Below the pieces are notes generated by a model. It saw nothing but the letters and a program-made list of their open reading frames with translations, ran no database searches and was not told where the DNA came from. 64,000 nt of DNA from Levilactobacillus wangkuiensis (GTDB lineage Bacteria; Bacillota; Bacilli; Lactobacillales; Lactobacillaceae): contig NZ_BOLM01000010.1 of the NCBI RefSeq assembly GCF_016861605.1, positions 1-64,000 of the forward strand. Direction: 5' to 3'. Below are positions 52,791-62,625 of this stretch, in pieces. Position numbers and translations under genes: made by a program. Position 1 is the first letter of the stretch. Every line of letters starts with the position of its first letter.

Positions 52791-52980
52791 TGTCAGCGCC
52801 TCCGGGATGGTGAAAACTGCGCCGGGACGCGGTGGGCGACCGCCCGGAGCCAAAGTACGGTCTCCAGGCTTACTTTGAGCCGAAGCCCCGTCTCAAAGAT
52901 ATCAGTTACCTAAGCGGCCAACCCACCCGCTAAGGTAACTCCCACGGCTGAGCGCATTTTCACCATCCCTGCGGCTGACA
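52791..52980 (+). repeat. Structured intergenic repeat, type A, copy A5 (reference copy)
   Basis: A 190-bp element bounded by a perfect 7-bp inverted repeat, TGTCAGC...GCTGACA. In order: CGCCTCCGGG; outer stem P1 ATGGTGAAAACTGCGC / GCGCATTTTCACCAT; ACGCGGTGGG pairing with CCCACGGC; P2 CGGAG-GCCAAAG-TA-CGGTC-CTCC; P3 TACTTTGAG / CTCAAAGATA; P4 GTTACCTAAGCGG / CCGCTAAGGTAAC with a single A-A mismatch; CCTGCGG. The result is a cloverleaf-like fold. It begins 43 bp upstream of the dinB start, without coding capacity of its own. Confidence 0.9.
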
Positions 52981-53255
52981 CTGACTTAACCAATAGCATT
53001 TGCGCCATTAACAACACGCTGAACAAACATGGTGTGCCAACACGTTAACTGAATTGACTGTCGATCTACCAACTTCAACGACGTTTGCCAACCACATGTT
53101 TTACCGTTTATTAGTATATAAATTATACCCAAACAAACGTTTGTCTTCAATCAAAAGCCGTTATCTTTTTCCCGTAATTCTTCGGCTTTTACTCACCGTT
53201 AACCAAAATTTAGCCGAAAAAAAACGGCCTCTAGGAGACCGAACTTTTTGATGTC

Positions 53256-53705
53256 TTATTTAGCTGAGTCATCGTCAGTTTTTTCAACAGTTTCGTCACT
53301 TGCAGCGGCGTCACTTGCTGGTTCTTCAGTGGCATCTTCAGCGGGTTGATCCGCGCTGGCTGCTTCACTGGTTGCGTCGTTAGCGGCTGGGGCCGTAACG
53401 GCTTGTGGTGCTTGAGACGTTACTTGGGCAATGGCACGCAGGTCAAAGACCAAGTAGATCCCGTCGCAATCCAAGGTAACCGTTTGGTCAGCTTGGTTGA
53501 TTTCGTCGATCACACCGTGTAACCGGCCAATCGTGATGACGTGGTCGCCCTTTTTAAGTTCGCTCATCATGTCACGATGCTTCTTTTGTTGCTTTTGTTG
53601 TGGACGTAACATTAAGAAGTACATCAACCCCAAGAAGACAACTAAGATAATCAACGTTGAATAACCACCGGCGGCGCCAGCAGCGATATTTAAATTATCA
53701 AACAC
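53256..53705 (-). CDS. yajC: Preprotein translocase subunit YajC
   Basis: A 149-residue membrane protein of the SecDF-YajC accessory complex. One N-terminal helix (GYSTLIILVVFLGLMYFLMLR), then QQKQQKKHRDMMSELKKGDHVITIGRLHGVI with the usual basic and beta-rich domain. The last 50 residues are an Ala/Asp/Glu/Ser-rich acidic tail, making it longer than the usual 85-115. GGGG precedes the ATG. A sigma-A promoter lies upstream. Confidence 0.92.
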   Translation of the reverse strand: MFDNLNIAAGAAGGYSTLIILVVFLGLMYFLMLRPQQKQQKKHRDMMSELKKGDHVITIGRLHGVIDEINQADQTVTLDCDGIYLVFDLRAIAQVTSQAPQAVTAPAANDATSEAASADQPAEDATEEPASDAAASDETVEKTDDDSAK

Positions 53706-53740
53706 ATTTGTTCACCCCTTTATATTCTATCTATTGGACA

Positions 53741-53770
53741 ACTTTACCAGAATACGGGGAATCCGTCCAA
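53741..53770 (-). promoter_or_regulatory. yajC promoter
   Basis: On the minus strand TTGGAC (53765-53770) and TAAAGT (53741-53746), 18-base spacer, with a TGG extension before the -10. Confidence 0.6.
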
Positions 53771-53859
53771 TTATTTCTAGAAATTCTTTAGACGTTCGGT
53801 ATTGCCGCTTCCTTTCAGAAACGGCTTGTCACCGCGGACTGGCGCTATCAGTCAGTCGC

Positions 53860-54882
53860 TTAACCATTTTCCGGTTGTGGAAATTGCCGGCCGAGGTGTT
53901 CATACCCCGCTGGTGTGACGACCCGGCCCCGTGCCGTGCGCTTTAAATACCCGCGCTGCAGGAGATAGGGCTCGTACATGGCCGCGACAGTTTCCGTTTC
54001 CTCACCAACGTTGGCCGCCAGGGTATTCAACCCGACTGGCCCACCGTTGTAGTAATCGATCATGGTCTCCAACAACTTAATGTCGGTGGCGTCTAGCCCG
54101 GCCGAATCCACGCGCAATAATTTCAGCGCGTGGTTCACAATGGCCAGGTCAATCTCGGTATGATCAGGCGACACTTCCGCAAAGTCTCGAATCCGTTTCA
54201 ACAAGCGGTTCGCGATTCGGGGCGTGCCCCGCGAGCGTAACGCAATCTCGTGGGCGCCCTCAGTTGCGATGCGCGTGTTAAAAATGTCGGCTGACCGCGT
54301 CACAATTTCTTGGAGATCTTGCGTTTGGTAGTAGGCCATGTGCTCCACGATACCAAACCGGTCCCGCAACGGTGCGGATAACAAGCCGGCCCGGGTCGTG
54401 GCCCCAATCAACGTGAACGGTGGCAACGGAAAGTGCACCGGATGGGCGGTTGGCCCCTGTCCGACCACGATATCGATGTAGAAATCTTCCATCGCGGAGT
54501 AGAGCATTTCCTCAACAATTTTCGGTAGCCGGTGAATTTCATCAATGAAGAGAATATCCCCCGGTTGCAGTTCGTTGAGCAAGGCTACCAGGTCGCCCGG
54601 CTTTTCAATCGCTGGACCACTAGTCGTGCGGATGTGCACACCCATTTCGTTGGCAATCACCATCGCCAAGGTCGTCTTCCCTAAACCAGGTGGCCCGTAC
54701 AGCAGCACGTGGTCCAAGGATTCCTCCCGTTGCTTAGCCGCCTGAATATAGACGGACAATTCGTGTTTGATGGGATCCTGACCGATATACTGGGCCAGGG
54801 TTTGTGGTCGCAATGATTTTTCAATCGAATCTTCGTTGTCATCCGCTGGTTCCGGTGAAACGACACGTTCATCATCAGTCAT
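53860..54882 (-). CDS. ruvB: Holliday junction branch-migration helicase RuvB
   Basis: A 340-residue AAA+ motor that drives branch migration with Ruv[14 protein letters not shown], Walker [13 protein letters not shown] (about residue 63), Walker [11 protein letters not shown], sensor [17 protein letters not shown], and the C-terminal winged helix ([31 protein letters not shown]). AAAGGAGG precedes the ATG. It lies 21 bp after the ruvA stop. Confidence 0.97.
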   Translation of the reverse strand: MTDDERVVSPEPADDNEDSIEKSLRPQTLAQYIGQDPIKHELSVYIQAAKQREESLDHVLLYGPPGLGKTTLAMVIANEMGVHIRTTSGPAIEKPGDLVALLNELQPGDILFIDEIHRLPKIVEEMLYSAMEDFYIDIVVGQGPTAHPVHFPLPPFTLIGATTRAGLLSAPLRDRFGIVEHMAYYQTQDLQEIVTRSADIFNTRIATEGAHEIALRSRGTPRIANRLLKRIRDFAEVSPDHTEIDLAIVNHALKLLRVDSAGLDATDIKLLETMIDYYNGGPVGLNTLAANVGEETETVAAMYEPYLLQRGYLKRTARGRVVTPAGYEHLGRQFPQPENG

Positions 54883-54903
54883 GGGTCAGCCTCCTTTCAA
54901 AAA

Positions 54904-55509
54904 CTAGGTCGTCAATAAGCGTAAACCTTCGCTCAAATAATCATTGGTTGAGTCTCCGGCAAATTTCCGCAACTGCGGCGTGATTTTCTTAACAGCAGCG
55001 GCCTTGTAACCCAGTGCCGTCAAAGCTGCAATCGCATCGTCTAATTTCGGATTCCCCTCGCCAGTCGTGACGGCTTCCGGTGTGAACAAAGCCCCATCGT
55101 CGACTGGTGCCAGGTCATCCAACTTGTTCTGCAGGTCCAAGACAATCTGCCCCGCCGTCTTCTTCCCAATCCCGGGAAACTTCGTCAGGAAGCTGATATC
55201 GTTGGTTTTAATCGCCAACATCAGCCCTTGATGGTCCGGATTGGCCAGAATCGCCAGCGCACTCTTGGGTCCAATACCGTTAACGTTGATTAATTTTAAG
55301 AATAATTGTTTTTCAGCAAAATCTGCGAAACCGTAAAGGGTCTGCGCCGTGTCACTCACCGCCTGGTAGACGTAAATCGTGACTGGCGTGGTGCCAACGA
55401 CGTAACGGTAAGGGTTAGCGGTGTTGACCAGGTAGCCCACTCCGTTAACGTCAACGACCACGTGGTCCGGATAGACCGCCGCAATCGTGCCGTGAAGGTA
55501 TTCATACAT
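54904..55509 (-). CDS. ruvA: Holliday junction DNA-binding protein RuvA
   Basis: A 201-residue protein: N-terminal OB fold (YEYLHGTIAAVYPDHVVVDVNGVGY), tandem helix-hairpin-helix motifs (LKLINVNGIGPKSALAI and LTKFPGIGKKTAGQIVLDL), an acidic flexible linker and domain III. The ATG at 55509 with AAAGGAG upstream gives the standard MYEY start; an upstream extension of 13 codons lacks a site. Confidence 0.96.
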   Translation of the reverse strand: MYEYLHGTIAAVYPDHVVVDVNGVGYLVNTANPYRYVVGTTPVTIYVYQAVSDTAQTLYGFADFAEKQLFLKLINVNGIGPKSALAILANPDHQGLMLAIKTNDISFLTKFPGIGKKTAGQIVLDLQNKLDDLAPVDDGALFTPEAVTTGEGNPKLDDAIAALTALGYKAAAVKKITPQLRKFAGDSTNDYLSEGLRLLTT

Positions 55510-55564
55510 GCCAGTTAGTCTCCTTTGCGCTTGTTTCAAGGTTAACATTCAGCTAGTAAAAACG

Positions 55565-55787
55565 AAGTCGGGCCGACGCTTCCGTTCCCGGCGGCGGGCT
55601 CAAACTGCCCTGCGGTGGGGAACGGCTCCAGCCTGAGGAGCGGTCTGGGGCCTCGTCTTGAAACCTCGCTAAGGACCACGAGTTTCCAAGGCCGTCCCGT
55701 GCTCTAGGCTGAGAAAAATCACTCAGCCAAGACCACCGACACAGCTGGTCAGTTTGGCCCGCCTCTGGTCACTTATATTGGCCAAGA
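55565..55787 (+). repeat. Structured intergenic repeat, type B, copy B5
   Basis: GTTCCCGGCGGCGGGC pairing with GCCCTGCGGTGGGGAAC, GCCTGAG-GA-CGGTC loop, P3 TTGAAAC/GTTTCCAA-type, P4 GGCTGAG/CTCAGCC, CACCGACACAGCTGG and CCGCCTCTGGTCAC. It lies about 15-20 bp upstream of ruvA. Confidence 0.87.
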
Positions 55788-55962
55788 CATTTTTACTAGC
55801 TCAAAACTGACTGATTGTTAGCCAACATCAAGCGTCTCTTTCATTCATCAATGATCTATCTTTAAGAAAACATATGTTTGCTTTTTAAATTGTACCACAC
55901 TTGGCTCGACTTAGACTACAGATTCTGTTCTGAGTTTACCAATGTCAAAACAAGGCCCAACC

Positions 55963-56213
55963 CAGCAATTACTGAGCGGTTAGCCGGAGACTGCCAACTT
56001 ACAGCATGGGCCATCTCGGCTTTAAACATATTTCATAGCAAAGCAAAAAGCAAACGCCAACCGAATAGATGGTCATTCTGGAGGCAGCTAAGGTTCACAC
56101 CTGTGTCGGGGACCTTAGTCGGCGTTTTCAGCCGGCTTAGGTCCCGGGACGACTTTGAGATTGCGCTCTTGGCAAGCTCAAAGCGAGACTGAAGACCGTT
56201 CTTTGGCTTCAGT
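55963..56213. repeat. Tandem duplication next to mutL, left unit (contains copy A7)
   Basis: 251-bp unit from CAGCAATTACTGAGCGG to GGCTTCAGTC, repeated downstream with many substitutions. It contains AAAGCAAAAAGCAAACGCC and CGAATAGATGGTCATTCTGG, which are identical in both units. The right part (from 56082) is a minus-oriented repeat-family element. Confidence 0.85.
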
Positions 56214-56216
56214 CTC
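56082..56216 (-). repeat. Structured intergenic repeat, type A, copy A7 (outer arm truncated)
   Basis: Minus-oriented. P2 GACTGAAG/CTTCAGTC with the GCCAAAG-AA-CGGTC loop, P3 CGCTTTGAG/CTCAAAGTCG, P4 GACCTAAGCCGGC/GCCGACTAAGGTC with the A-A mismatch. The outer 5' arm present in A8 is missing here. Confidence 0.82.
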
Positions 56217-56240
56217 GCTGCTAAATAACGTCCATCGCAT

Positions 56241-56517
56241 CAGCAATAACTGAACGGTTAGCCGGAGGTAGCCAACTTGCGCACCCTGCGTCGATGGTGT
56301 GCTTACAGCATGGGCCATCTTAGCTTCAAGCATGTTTAACGGCAAAGCAAAAAGCAAACGCCAACCGAATAGATGGTCATTCTGGAGGCAGCTGAGGCCC
56401 ATACCTGTGTCGGGGACCTTAGTCGGTGTTTTTTACCGGCTTAGGTCCCGGGACGACTTTGAGATTGCGCTTTTGGCAAGCTCAAAGCGAGACTGAAGAC
56501 CGCTCTTTGGCTTCAGT
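56241..56517. repeat. Tandem duplication next to mutL, right unit (contains most of copy A8)
   Basis: 277-bp second unit, CAGCAATAACTGAACGG to GGCTTCAGTC. It differs from the left unit by an insertion of about 26 bp (56279-56304, containing a GCACCC...GGTGTGC hairpin) and many point changes. Confidence 0.85.
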
Positions 56518-56551
56518 CGGTACCCACAGGTGTGGGCCTTAGCTGCCGGAA
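56383..56551 (-). repeat. Structured intergenic repeat, type A, copy A8
   Basis: Minus-oriented copy with the longest outer stem: 22-bp arms reading GCAGCT-AGGCCCA-ACCTGTG on the left and CACAGGT-TGGGCCT-AGCTGC on the right, two mismatches. P2-P4 match A7. It begins 14 bp after the mutL stop and could act as its 3' hairpin. Confidence 0.87.
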
Positions 56552-56565
56552 GAATTTAGGACCAC

Positions 56566-58566
56566 CTATTCGCCCCAGTCGTCGCCGGAGTGGTGGGGAT
56601 CCTGAATCCGTTTAAACAGCTTTTCCAAGTCCTGATCCGTGAAGTGGACCAGCACTGGCCGGCCGTGAGGACAGTTGAACGGGTTCTCTGCCGTAGCTAA
56701 TTTCACCAGCAAAGCCCGAGCTTGTTGGTCGTCCAGGTGATGGTTGGCCTTGATAGCCCGCTTACAGCTCATCATGATGGCCGTCTTTTCTCGGAAGGCC
56801 GCCACGGAAATCTTACCGTCCTTTAAGACCCAGTCAATCATTTCCTTAATGGTATCGGTCTCCTGCCCCGCCTTGAACCAGGTCGGGTGCTCGTGCACGA
56901 TGAAACTATTGGGGCCAAATGACTCGAGGTTGATGCCGACACTGGCTAACGTTTCCAAGTGGTTGGTCAGCTCCAAGACGTCCGTCGTCGGGTAATCCAA
57001 AACGATGGGCACCAGCAATTTTTGCTCGTCATCGCTGACCTCGCCGATTGCTTGGCGGTAAAACTCGTAGTTCACCCGTTCCTGCGCGGCGTGTTGGTCG
57101 ACTAAATACAACCCATCATCGGCCTCGGCCAACAAATACGTGCCGTGGACTTGCCCCAAGTAGCGTAACTGAGGAAAGCGTTGAGCTGGCGGTTCGGGCG
57201 CCGTCAAAGAGACTTCGGCGACCGGTTCCTCAACGGGCGGCGTTTTCCCACCCAGGGGTGCGGCGACCCGTTCCGTTTGGTATTTCTCATCAAATTCTTG
57301 CACGGCTGGCAGCTGGAAATCCTGCTTGTCATGCACGACCACGGGCTCAACCGGGACCTCTTCTGGGGTGGTCAACGGTTGGGGACCAGCGGCTGGTGTT
57401 GCGGCTGGTTGCGCCGGTGTAGGCGTCGGTGCCGCACTCTCTGCCGGTTGTGGCGCTGGCTGGGTGTGGCGCGCCGACATGTCGTATTTGGCCGAGACGT
57501 CGTTTAACGCCATGGTCAGCTGATCCGTGGTTGCGGCTTCTCGCTTTTTCGTTGGCATTTCATCGAAGACATCCGGAATCAGATTCTCACGGGAAAGCCG
57601 CTTGAACACGGTGTCCTGAATCAGCTGCGTCAGTTCCGGCTCTTCACTGATGCGGACCTCCTGCTTGGTTGGATGCACGTTCACGTCTACCAGTAAGGGG
57701 TCCATTTTAATATCCAGCACAGCCAGCGGGTAACGGCCGACCATCAGCTTGGACCCGTACCCGGCGATCAAAGCCTTACTCAACTGAAAATTGTGAATGT
57801 ACCGGCCGTTTAGCAGTAGCGAAATGTACTGCCGACTGGCCCGGGTCAACTCGGGCAAGCTCACGTAACCGCTCACCTGAAAATCCGGGTTTTTGCCGTT
57901 GATGGCCACCATTTTCCGGGCGCTTTGGACGCCATAAATACCGGCAATCACCTGTTGTAGGTCGCCCCGCCCGGCTGTCCGAGTAAGTTCACGGCCGTTG
58001 TGGACTAGGGAGAACGCCACGTCAGGATAGCTTAGGGCCAGCCGGTTGACGATATCCGTGATCCGGGCCAGCTCGGTGGCTGGTGATTTCAAATACTTCA
58101 GCCGTGCCGGCACGTTACCAAAGAGGTCCTTGACGGTAATCGTGGTCCCCTTGCGAGCGGCTGCGGCGGTGTGTTCCTTGATGATGCCGCCCACGTTATG
58201 AATCAACGTGCCGACACCCCCGGTCGAGGTCGTCATCGTGACGTCGGCCACGGAAGCGATACTGGGCAAAGCTTCACCCCGGAACCCCAGGGATTTGATA
58301 CGAAAGAGGTCCCGCCGGTCGGTAATCTTACTAGTGGCGTGACGTTTGAAGGCCATTTCGGTGTCTTCATCCGCGATGCCATCCCCATCATCGACCACGG
58401 TAATCCGTTGTAACCCGGCCTCCTCGACCGTGATATCAATCTGTTTACTGTGAGCGTCGACCGCGTTTTCCACCAGTTCCTTGACCACGGATGCGGGCCG
58501 TTCAACCACTTCACCCGCGGCAATCTGGTCGGCTAAGACCGACGCTAATTCATGAATTTTGGCCAT
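56566..58566 (-). CDS. mutL: DNA mismatch repair protein MutL
   Basis: A 666-residue GHKL ATPase and endonuclease. N-terminal motifs: [54 protein letters not shown] Pro/Ala/Thr/Glu-rich linker runs over about 350-440. The C-terminal dimer/nuclease domain has [12 protein letters not shown], the DQHA(x)2E(x)4E metal motif, then SCKRAIKAN and CPHGRPV, so it is the nicking type used by bacteria without MutH. It follows mutS but is separated from it by copy B6. Confidence 0.96.
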   Translation of the reverse strand: MAKIHELASVLADQIAAGEVVERPASVVKELVENAVDAHSKQIDITVEEAGLQRITVVDDGDGIADEDTEMAFKRHATSKITDRRDLFRIKSLGFRGEALPSIASVADVTMTTSTGGVGTLIHNVGGIIKEHTAAAARKGTTITVKDLFGNVPARLKYLKSPATELARITDIVNRLALSYPDVAFSLVHNGRELTRTAGRGDLQQVIAGIYGVQSARKMVAINGKNPDFQVSGYVSLPELTRASRQYISLLLNGRYIHNFQLSKALIAGYGSKLMVGRYPLAVLDIKMDPLLVDVNVHPTKQEVRISEEPELTQLIQDTVFKRLSRENLIPDVFDEMPTKKREAATTDQLTMALNDVSAKYDMSARHTQPAPQPAESAAPTPTPAQPAATPAAGPQPLTTPEEVPVEPVVVHDKQDFQLPAVQEFDEKYQTERVAAPLGGKTPPVEEPVAEVSLTAPEPPAQRFPQLRYLGQVHGTYLLAEADDGLYLVDQHAAQERVNYEFYRQAIGEVSDDEQKLLVPIVLDYPTTDVLELTNHLETLASVGINLESFGPNSFIVHEHPTWFKAGQETDTIKEMIDWVLKDGKISVAAFREKTAIMMSCKRAIKANHHLDDQQARALLVKLATAENPFNCPHGRPVLVHFTDQDLEKLFKRIQDPHHSGDDWGE

Positions 58567-58595
58567 TAACGACCCTTCCTCTCATTGGATAAATA

Positions 58596-58823
58596 AAAAC
58601 AGGTGGTCTACCCCGTTCCCGGCGGCAGGCTCAACTCGCCCTGCTGTGGGGAACGGCTCCAGCCTGAGAAGCGGTCTGGATCCTCGCCTTGGAACCTCGC
58701 TGAAGTCCGCGAGTTTCCAAGGTCGTCCCGTGCTCTAGGCTGAGTGAAAAACCTCAGCCAAGACCACCGACACAGCTGGTCAAGTTGGCCCGCCTCTGGT
58801 CACTCACAGTGATCACCTGTTTT
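58596..58823 (+). repeat. Structured intergenic repeat, type B, copy B6
   Basis: Bounded by 13-bp inverted arms AAAACAGGTGGTC / GATCACCTGTTTT (one mismatch). Core: GTTCCC..GGCAGGC/GCCCTGC..GGGGAAC, CCAG-CCTGAGAAGCGGT-CTGG, CGCCTTGGAA/TTCCAAGGTCG, GGCTGAG/CTCAGCC, CACCGACACAGCTGG. On the minus strand the closing arm runs into TTTTTATTTATCC, so this copy could also terminate mutS transcripts. It separates mutS from mutL. Confidence 0.88.
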
Positions 58824-58958
58824 CATTTTCTTTTTTCTACGACATATTTTAGACACATAGCTTTACTTATCAACAATTCTGTTTGAATTTCACTAAACCG
58901 ACCACCCAAACGACTCGTAGTCCCTCTTAGCCAGCTAGTTTACCGACATTCAACTCGT

Positions 58959-61676
58959 TTACTTCTTCGCCAATTTCTGTTGCCATTGGTAAACCTGGTT
59001 CATGATGGCCATTGGGGTCATCCCCATCAGGTTCAGGTCGGAAATTTGGGCCAGTACCTTGGCTTGTGCCGGATTCAGCTCTGGTTCTTCCGTGAACAAC
59101 GAGAGCTGTTGATCGGTGGCCGGTTCTGTTGGTTCTACTGATTCCGGCACCGGTTTCTGTGTCGATTCACTGACAGCTGGTTCCGGCTTGACCGACTCTG
59201 CCGGTTGTTCCTGCACGGGTACCGCCGATTCTGGTGCCGTTTGGGCTGCCTGTACGGGTGTCTGCGCCGTTTCTGGTGCGGACAGGGGTTGGTCCTCAGC
59301 TGACTGTTCCAAGTCCTCTAAGATGACCTCAGCACGGTCTAACAGCTTCGTTGGCATCCCCGCCAATTTAGCCACGTGAATCCCGTAGGACTTGTCCGCG
59401 GGACCCGGTTGCATTTGGTGTAAGAAGACCAGGTCGCCATCGCGTTCGACAGCGCCCACGTGGACGTTGCGTAACTGCTTTAAGGACTGGTCTAACGCCG
59501 TCAACTCGTGGTAGTGGGTTGAGAACAATGTCTTGGCGTGGACCCGGTTGTGAACGTATTCGATAATGGCCTGAGCCAGCGCCATCCCATCATACGTGGC
59601 CGTCCCCCGCCCGATTTCATCGAATAAGATCAGGCTGTTGGCGGTGGCTTGACTCAACGCGTGGTTGGCCTCTTGCATTTCCACCATGAAGGTACTTTGC
59701 CCAGAAATCAGGTCGTCTGCGGCACCGATTCGGGTGAAAATTTGGTCAAAGATAGGCATCTGGGCGGACTCTGCCGGCACGAAACAGCCCATCTGCGCCA
59801 TAATTACGGTCAAGGCCAGCTGCCGCATGTAGGTACTCTTCCCGGACATGTTCGGCCCGGTAATCAGTAAGATGTTGGTCTGTTCATCCATCATGACATC
59901 ATTAGGAACGTATGATTGACGACCCAAAACCTTTTCGACTACGGGATGTCGGCCCTGTTTAATGGCTAAGTTATGCCCTTCAATCAGCGTTGGCTTGATG
60001 AAGTGATAGTCCTCACTGACCACGGCAAAGCTTTGGAGCACGTCTAGACTGGCAATGGCGGCGGCTAATTTCTGTAACCGGGTGATGGCCAGCTTGACCT
60101 GTTCGCGCAGATCAACGAATAATTTATATTCCAGCGCCACGGATTTCTCCTCGGCCTCCAAGATCAGGCGTTCCTTATCCTTCAGCTCAGGTGTGGAGAA
60201 CCGTTCGGCGTTGGCCAGCGTCTGCTTCCGTTCGTACCGGTCTGCTGGCAGCTTGTCCAGATTGACCTTGGTGACCTCGATGTAGTACCCGAAGACGTGG
60301 TTGTAGCCAATCTTCAGGTTATTGATTCCGGTCACTTCACGTTCGTGGGCCTCCATTTCGGCCAGCCAGGTCTTCCCGTTACGCATGGCATCCCGGTATT
60401 CATCCAATTGGGCGTTAAAGCCGTCGCGAATCACCCCACCGTCGGAAACGGAGATTGGGGGTTCGGGAACGATGGCCTCACGAATGGCCGCCGCAACATC
60501 TTCCACGGGGTCCAGGCCGGCCAGCGTGTCGTCGAAGACCGGTTCGGCCAGCTCTTCAATCGTGTGCTGGATTTGTGGCACCTGCTCCAAGGACGTTTGC
60601 AGCTGGATCAAGTCCCGGCCGTTTACGCTCCCGAAGGCCACGCGCCCGGCTAAGCGTTCCAGATCATAGACCTTAACCAATTCTTCCTGCAAATTATTGC
60701 GTTCGAAATAGTGGTCGAGTAACGCGCCGACCTTGTCCTGCCGTTCTTCAATCTGTTGCCGGTCAATCAGTGGCCGGTCCAACCATTGCTTCAGTAACCG
60801 GCCCCCCATGGCCGTCTTGGTTTGGTCCAAGAGCCACAGTAAGGTCCCGGATTTTTTCTTGGTTCGTAGGTTTTGGGTGATTTCCAGGTTACTTTGTGAG
60901 GAGTGGTCCATCTTCAAAAAGGCGGTTGGCCGGTAAGCCACGGCGCGTTGTAAATGCGCCAGGCTGCGCTTCTGCGTCACCGTCACGTAGGTCACCAGGA
61001 CACCGACAACTTGTTTCAGTAAATCGGTCTGTAGGTCCTGCTCCACGTAACTGAGCTCGGAACTTGGCTGAATCTCGTCTTGATTAGAAATCATCATCCC
61101 GAGCTGTTTCATCCGGGCCTTCAGCTCATCGTCAATCGTGGTATCCACGACGACTTCCTTGGTCTGCAGGCTCATTAATTCATTCATGACGGGGTCGTCA
61201 CCGCTGATTTCCGCGGCCTTCAGTTCCCCGGTCGACAGGTCGGTGTAGGCCAAGCCGTATTGTGACTTGGTGCTCATGGTTAGGGCGGTCAAGTAGTTGT
61301 TGCGCTTGGCCCCGGCAGCGCCGGTATCGGTCTGAGTCCCTGGGGTGACCAATTGAATGACCTCTCGCTTGACCATTCCCTTGGCCAACTTCGGGTCCTC
61401 CATTTGTTCACAAACGGCAACCTTGTAGCCCTGATCCACCAAAATATCGATGTAATTTTGCACGGCCTTGTGCGGCACCCCACACATGGGAATCGGGTTC
61501 TTGGCACTGTGACTCCGGGTCGTCAACGTTAGCTCCAGCAATTGCGAACCCTTGACGGCGTCTTCATTGAACATTTCATAAAAGTCCCCGAGCCGGTAGA
61601 ACAAGAACGCATCGGGATACTGGTCTTTAATCTTTTGGTACTGCACCATCATGGGCGTCGTGTTCGTTTTCGTCAT
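58959..61676 (-). CDS. mutS: DNA mismatch repair protein MutS
   Basis: A 905-residue mismatch-recognition ATPase. N-terminal mismatch-binding Phe-x-Glu is in [11 protein letters not shown]. The ATPase has Walker [26 protein letters not shown] and STHYHEL. The C-terminus is unusual: a linker of about 75 residues rich in Pro, Glu, Ala, Gln and Ser (about 790-865) precedes QQLSLFTEE, a good beta-clamp-binding motif (QLSLF), and a final helical tetramerisation segment. ATG start. It lies 28 bp after the ymdB stop. Confidence 0.96.
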   Translation of the reverse strand: MTKTNTTPMMVQYQKIKDQYPDAFLFYRLGDFYEMFNEDAVKGSQLLELTLTTRSHSAKNPIPMCGVPHKAVQNYIDILVDQGYKVAVCEQMEDPKLAKGMVKREVIQLVTPGTQTDTGAAGAKRNNYLTALTMSTKSQYGLAYTDLSTGELKAAEISGDDPVMNELMSLQTKEVVVDTTIDDELKARMKQLGMMISNQDEIQPSSELSYVEQDLQTDLLKQVVGVLVTYVTVTQKRSLAHLQRAVAYRPTAFLKMDHSSQSNLEITQNLRTKKKSGTLLWLLDQTKTAMGGRLLKQWLDRPLIDRQQIEERQDKVGALLDHYFERNNLQEELVKVYDLERLAGRVAFGSVNGRDLIQLQTSLEQVPQIQHTIEELAEPVFDDTLAGLDPVEDVAAAIREAIVPEPPISVSDGGVIRDGFNAQLDEYRDAMRNGKTWLAEMEAHEREVTGINNLKIGYNHVFGYYIEVTKVNLDKLPADRYERKQTLANAERFSTPELKDKERLILEAEEKSVALEYKLFVDLREQVKLAITRLQKLAAAIASLDVLQSFAVVSEDYHFIKPTLIEGHNLAIKQGRHPVVEKVLGRQSYVPNDVMMDEQTNILLITGPNMSGKSTYMRQLALTVIMAQMGCFVPAESAQMPIFDQIFTRIGAADDLISGQSTFMVEMQEANHALSQATANSLILFDEIGRGTATYDGMALAQAIIEYVHNRVHAKTLFSTHYHELTALDQSLKQLRNVHVGAVERDGDLVFLHQMQPGPADKSYGIHVAKLAGMPTKLLDRAEVILEDLEQSAEDQPLSAPETAQTPVQAAQTAPESAVPVQEQPAESVKPEPAVSESTQKPVPESVEPTEPATDQQLSLFTEEPELNPAQAKVLAQISDLNLMGMTPMAIMNQVYQWQQKLAKK

Positions 61677-61704
61677 GAAAAATGGTTCATCCTTCCGTTA
61701 TCGT

Positions 61705-62499
61705 TTAGCTTTGGTACGGGTGTTGTGGGCTGATCAAGATGGGCTTGATGCTAGCCGCATGCCCCGTTTTATCGTTTAAGTCAATGACGGCACCGGAGAG
61801 AATCCCGGGACCGACTTCTTGGACCGTGTAGCGGGTTGGCCGTTGGTTTTCAAAGCGTTCAATGACGCTATCGGCCTGCATCCCCAAGACACTGTCGGCG
61901 GGACCGGTCATGCCGGCTTCGGTCATGAAGGCCGTGCCGCCACGCAGAACCTGCGCGTCACTGGTCTGCACGTGTGTGTGGGTCCCAACGACTGCGGAAA
62001 CCTTACCGGCATAACGCATCGCAAAGGCCCGTTTCTCACTGGTCGTTTCCGCATGGAAATCAACGAAGACAAAATCCGTGTCCAGTTTTGGCAGTAACTC
62101 TTTCATTTTCGCAAAGGGATCGTCCATGGGGTTCATGAAGACCCGGCCTTGCATGTTGACGACGGCCAACACTTGTTGGTTCACTTTGACCTTCGTCCAG
62201 CCTTGTCCCGGCGTGTCGCCAGGGAAGTTAGCGGGCCGAACTAGCCGGTTGGCGCCACCGATGAAATCATACAGTTCGGCGTTGTCCCAGGTATGGTTTC
62301 CCATCGTGACCACGTCGGCGCCATCCTTTAAGAGTTGCTTGTAAATACTTTGACTGATACCGCGACCAACGGGGGTTGAATTTTCCCCGTTGACGATGGT
62401 GACCTGGGGCTTTAAGTCCCGCTTTAATTGGGGGAGGTACTCATGAATCATATCCACACCAATGTTTCCAACAACGTCACCAACAAATAAAATACGCAT
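61705..62499 (-). CDS. ymdB: YmdB family 2',3'-cyclic-nucleotide phosphodiesterase
   Basis: A 264-residue TIGR00282 metallophosphoesterase. Motifs: LFVGDVVGNIG, VNGENS, GNHTWDN, DFHAETTSEK and VGTHTHVQTSD. In Bacillus YmdB hydrolyses 2',3'-cAMP/cGMP and affects biofilm decisions. It follows rny, whose product it is genetically tied to in other Firmicutes, but is separated here by copy A6 and the rny terminator. Confidence 0.93.
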   Translation of the reverse strand: MRILFVGDVVGNIGVDMIHEYLPQLKRDLKPQVTIVNGENSTPVGRGISQSIYKQLLKDGADVVTMGNHTWDNAELYDFIGGANRLVRPANFPGDTPGQGWTKVKVNQQVLAVVNMQGRVFMNPMDDPFAKMKELLPKLDTDFVFVDFHAETTSEKRAFAMRYAGKVSAVVGTHTHVQTSDAQVLRGGTAFMTEAGMTGPADSVLGMQADSVIERFENQRPTRYTVQEVGPGILSGAVIDLNDKTGHAASIKPILISPQHPYQS

Positions 62500-62625
62500 C
62501 TTCGTTCCCCTATCTAGACCGTTTTGGCCCGCCTGGCTCTTGTGACCAGTTCTCGTAAATAACCTCTATTTTACCATGGTTTTTCTAATCCTGCGTGAGT
62601 TAAATCTAAGCTAATCCCCCGTTCA

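Noticed and set aside
56299-56496. A 65-codon frame found in both units of the tandem duplication (also within 55878-56192)
   Set aside because: It is open in both copies, but the copies differ mostly by amino-acid-changing substitutions, there is no ribosome binding site and the frame runs through the hairpin element.
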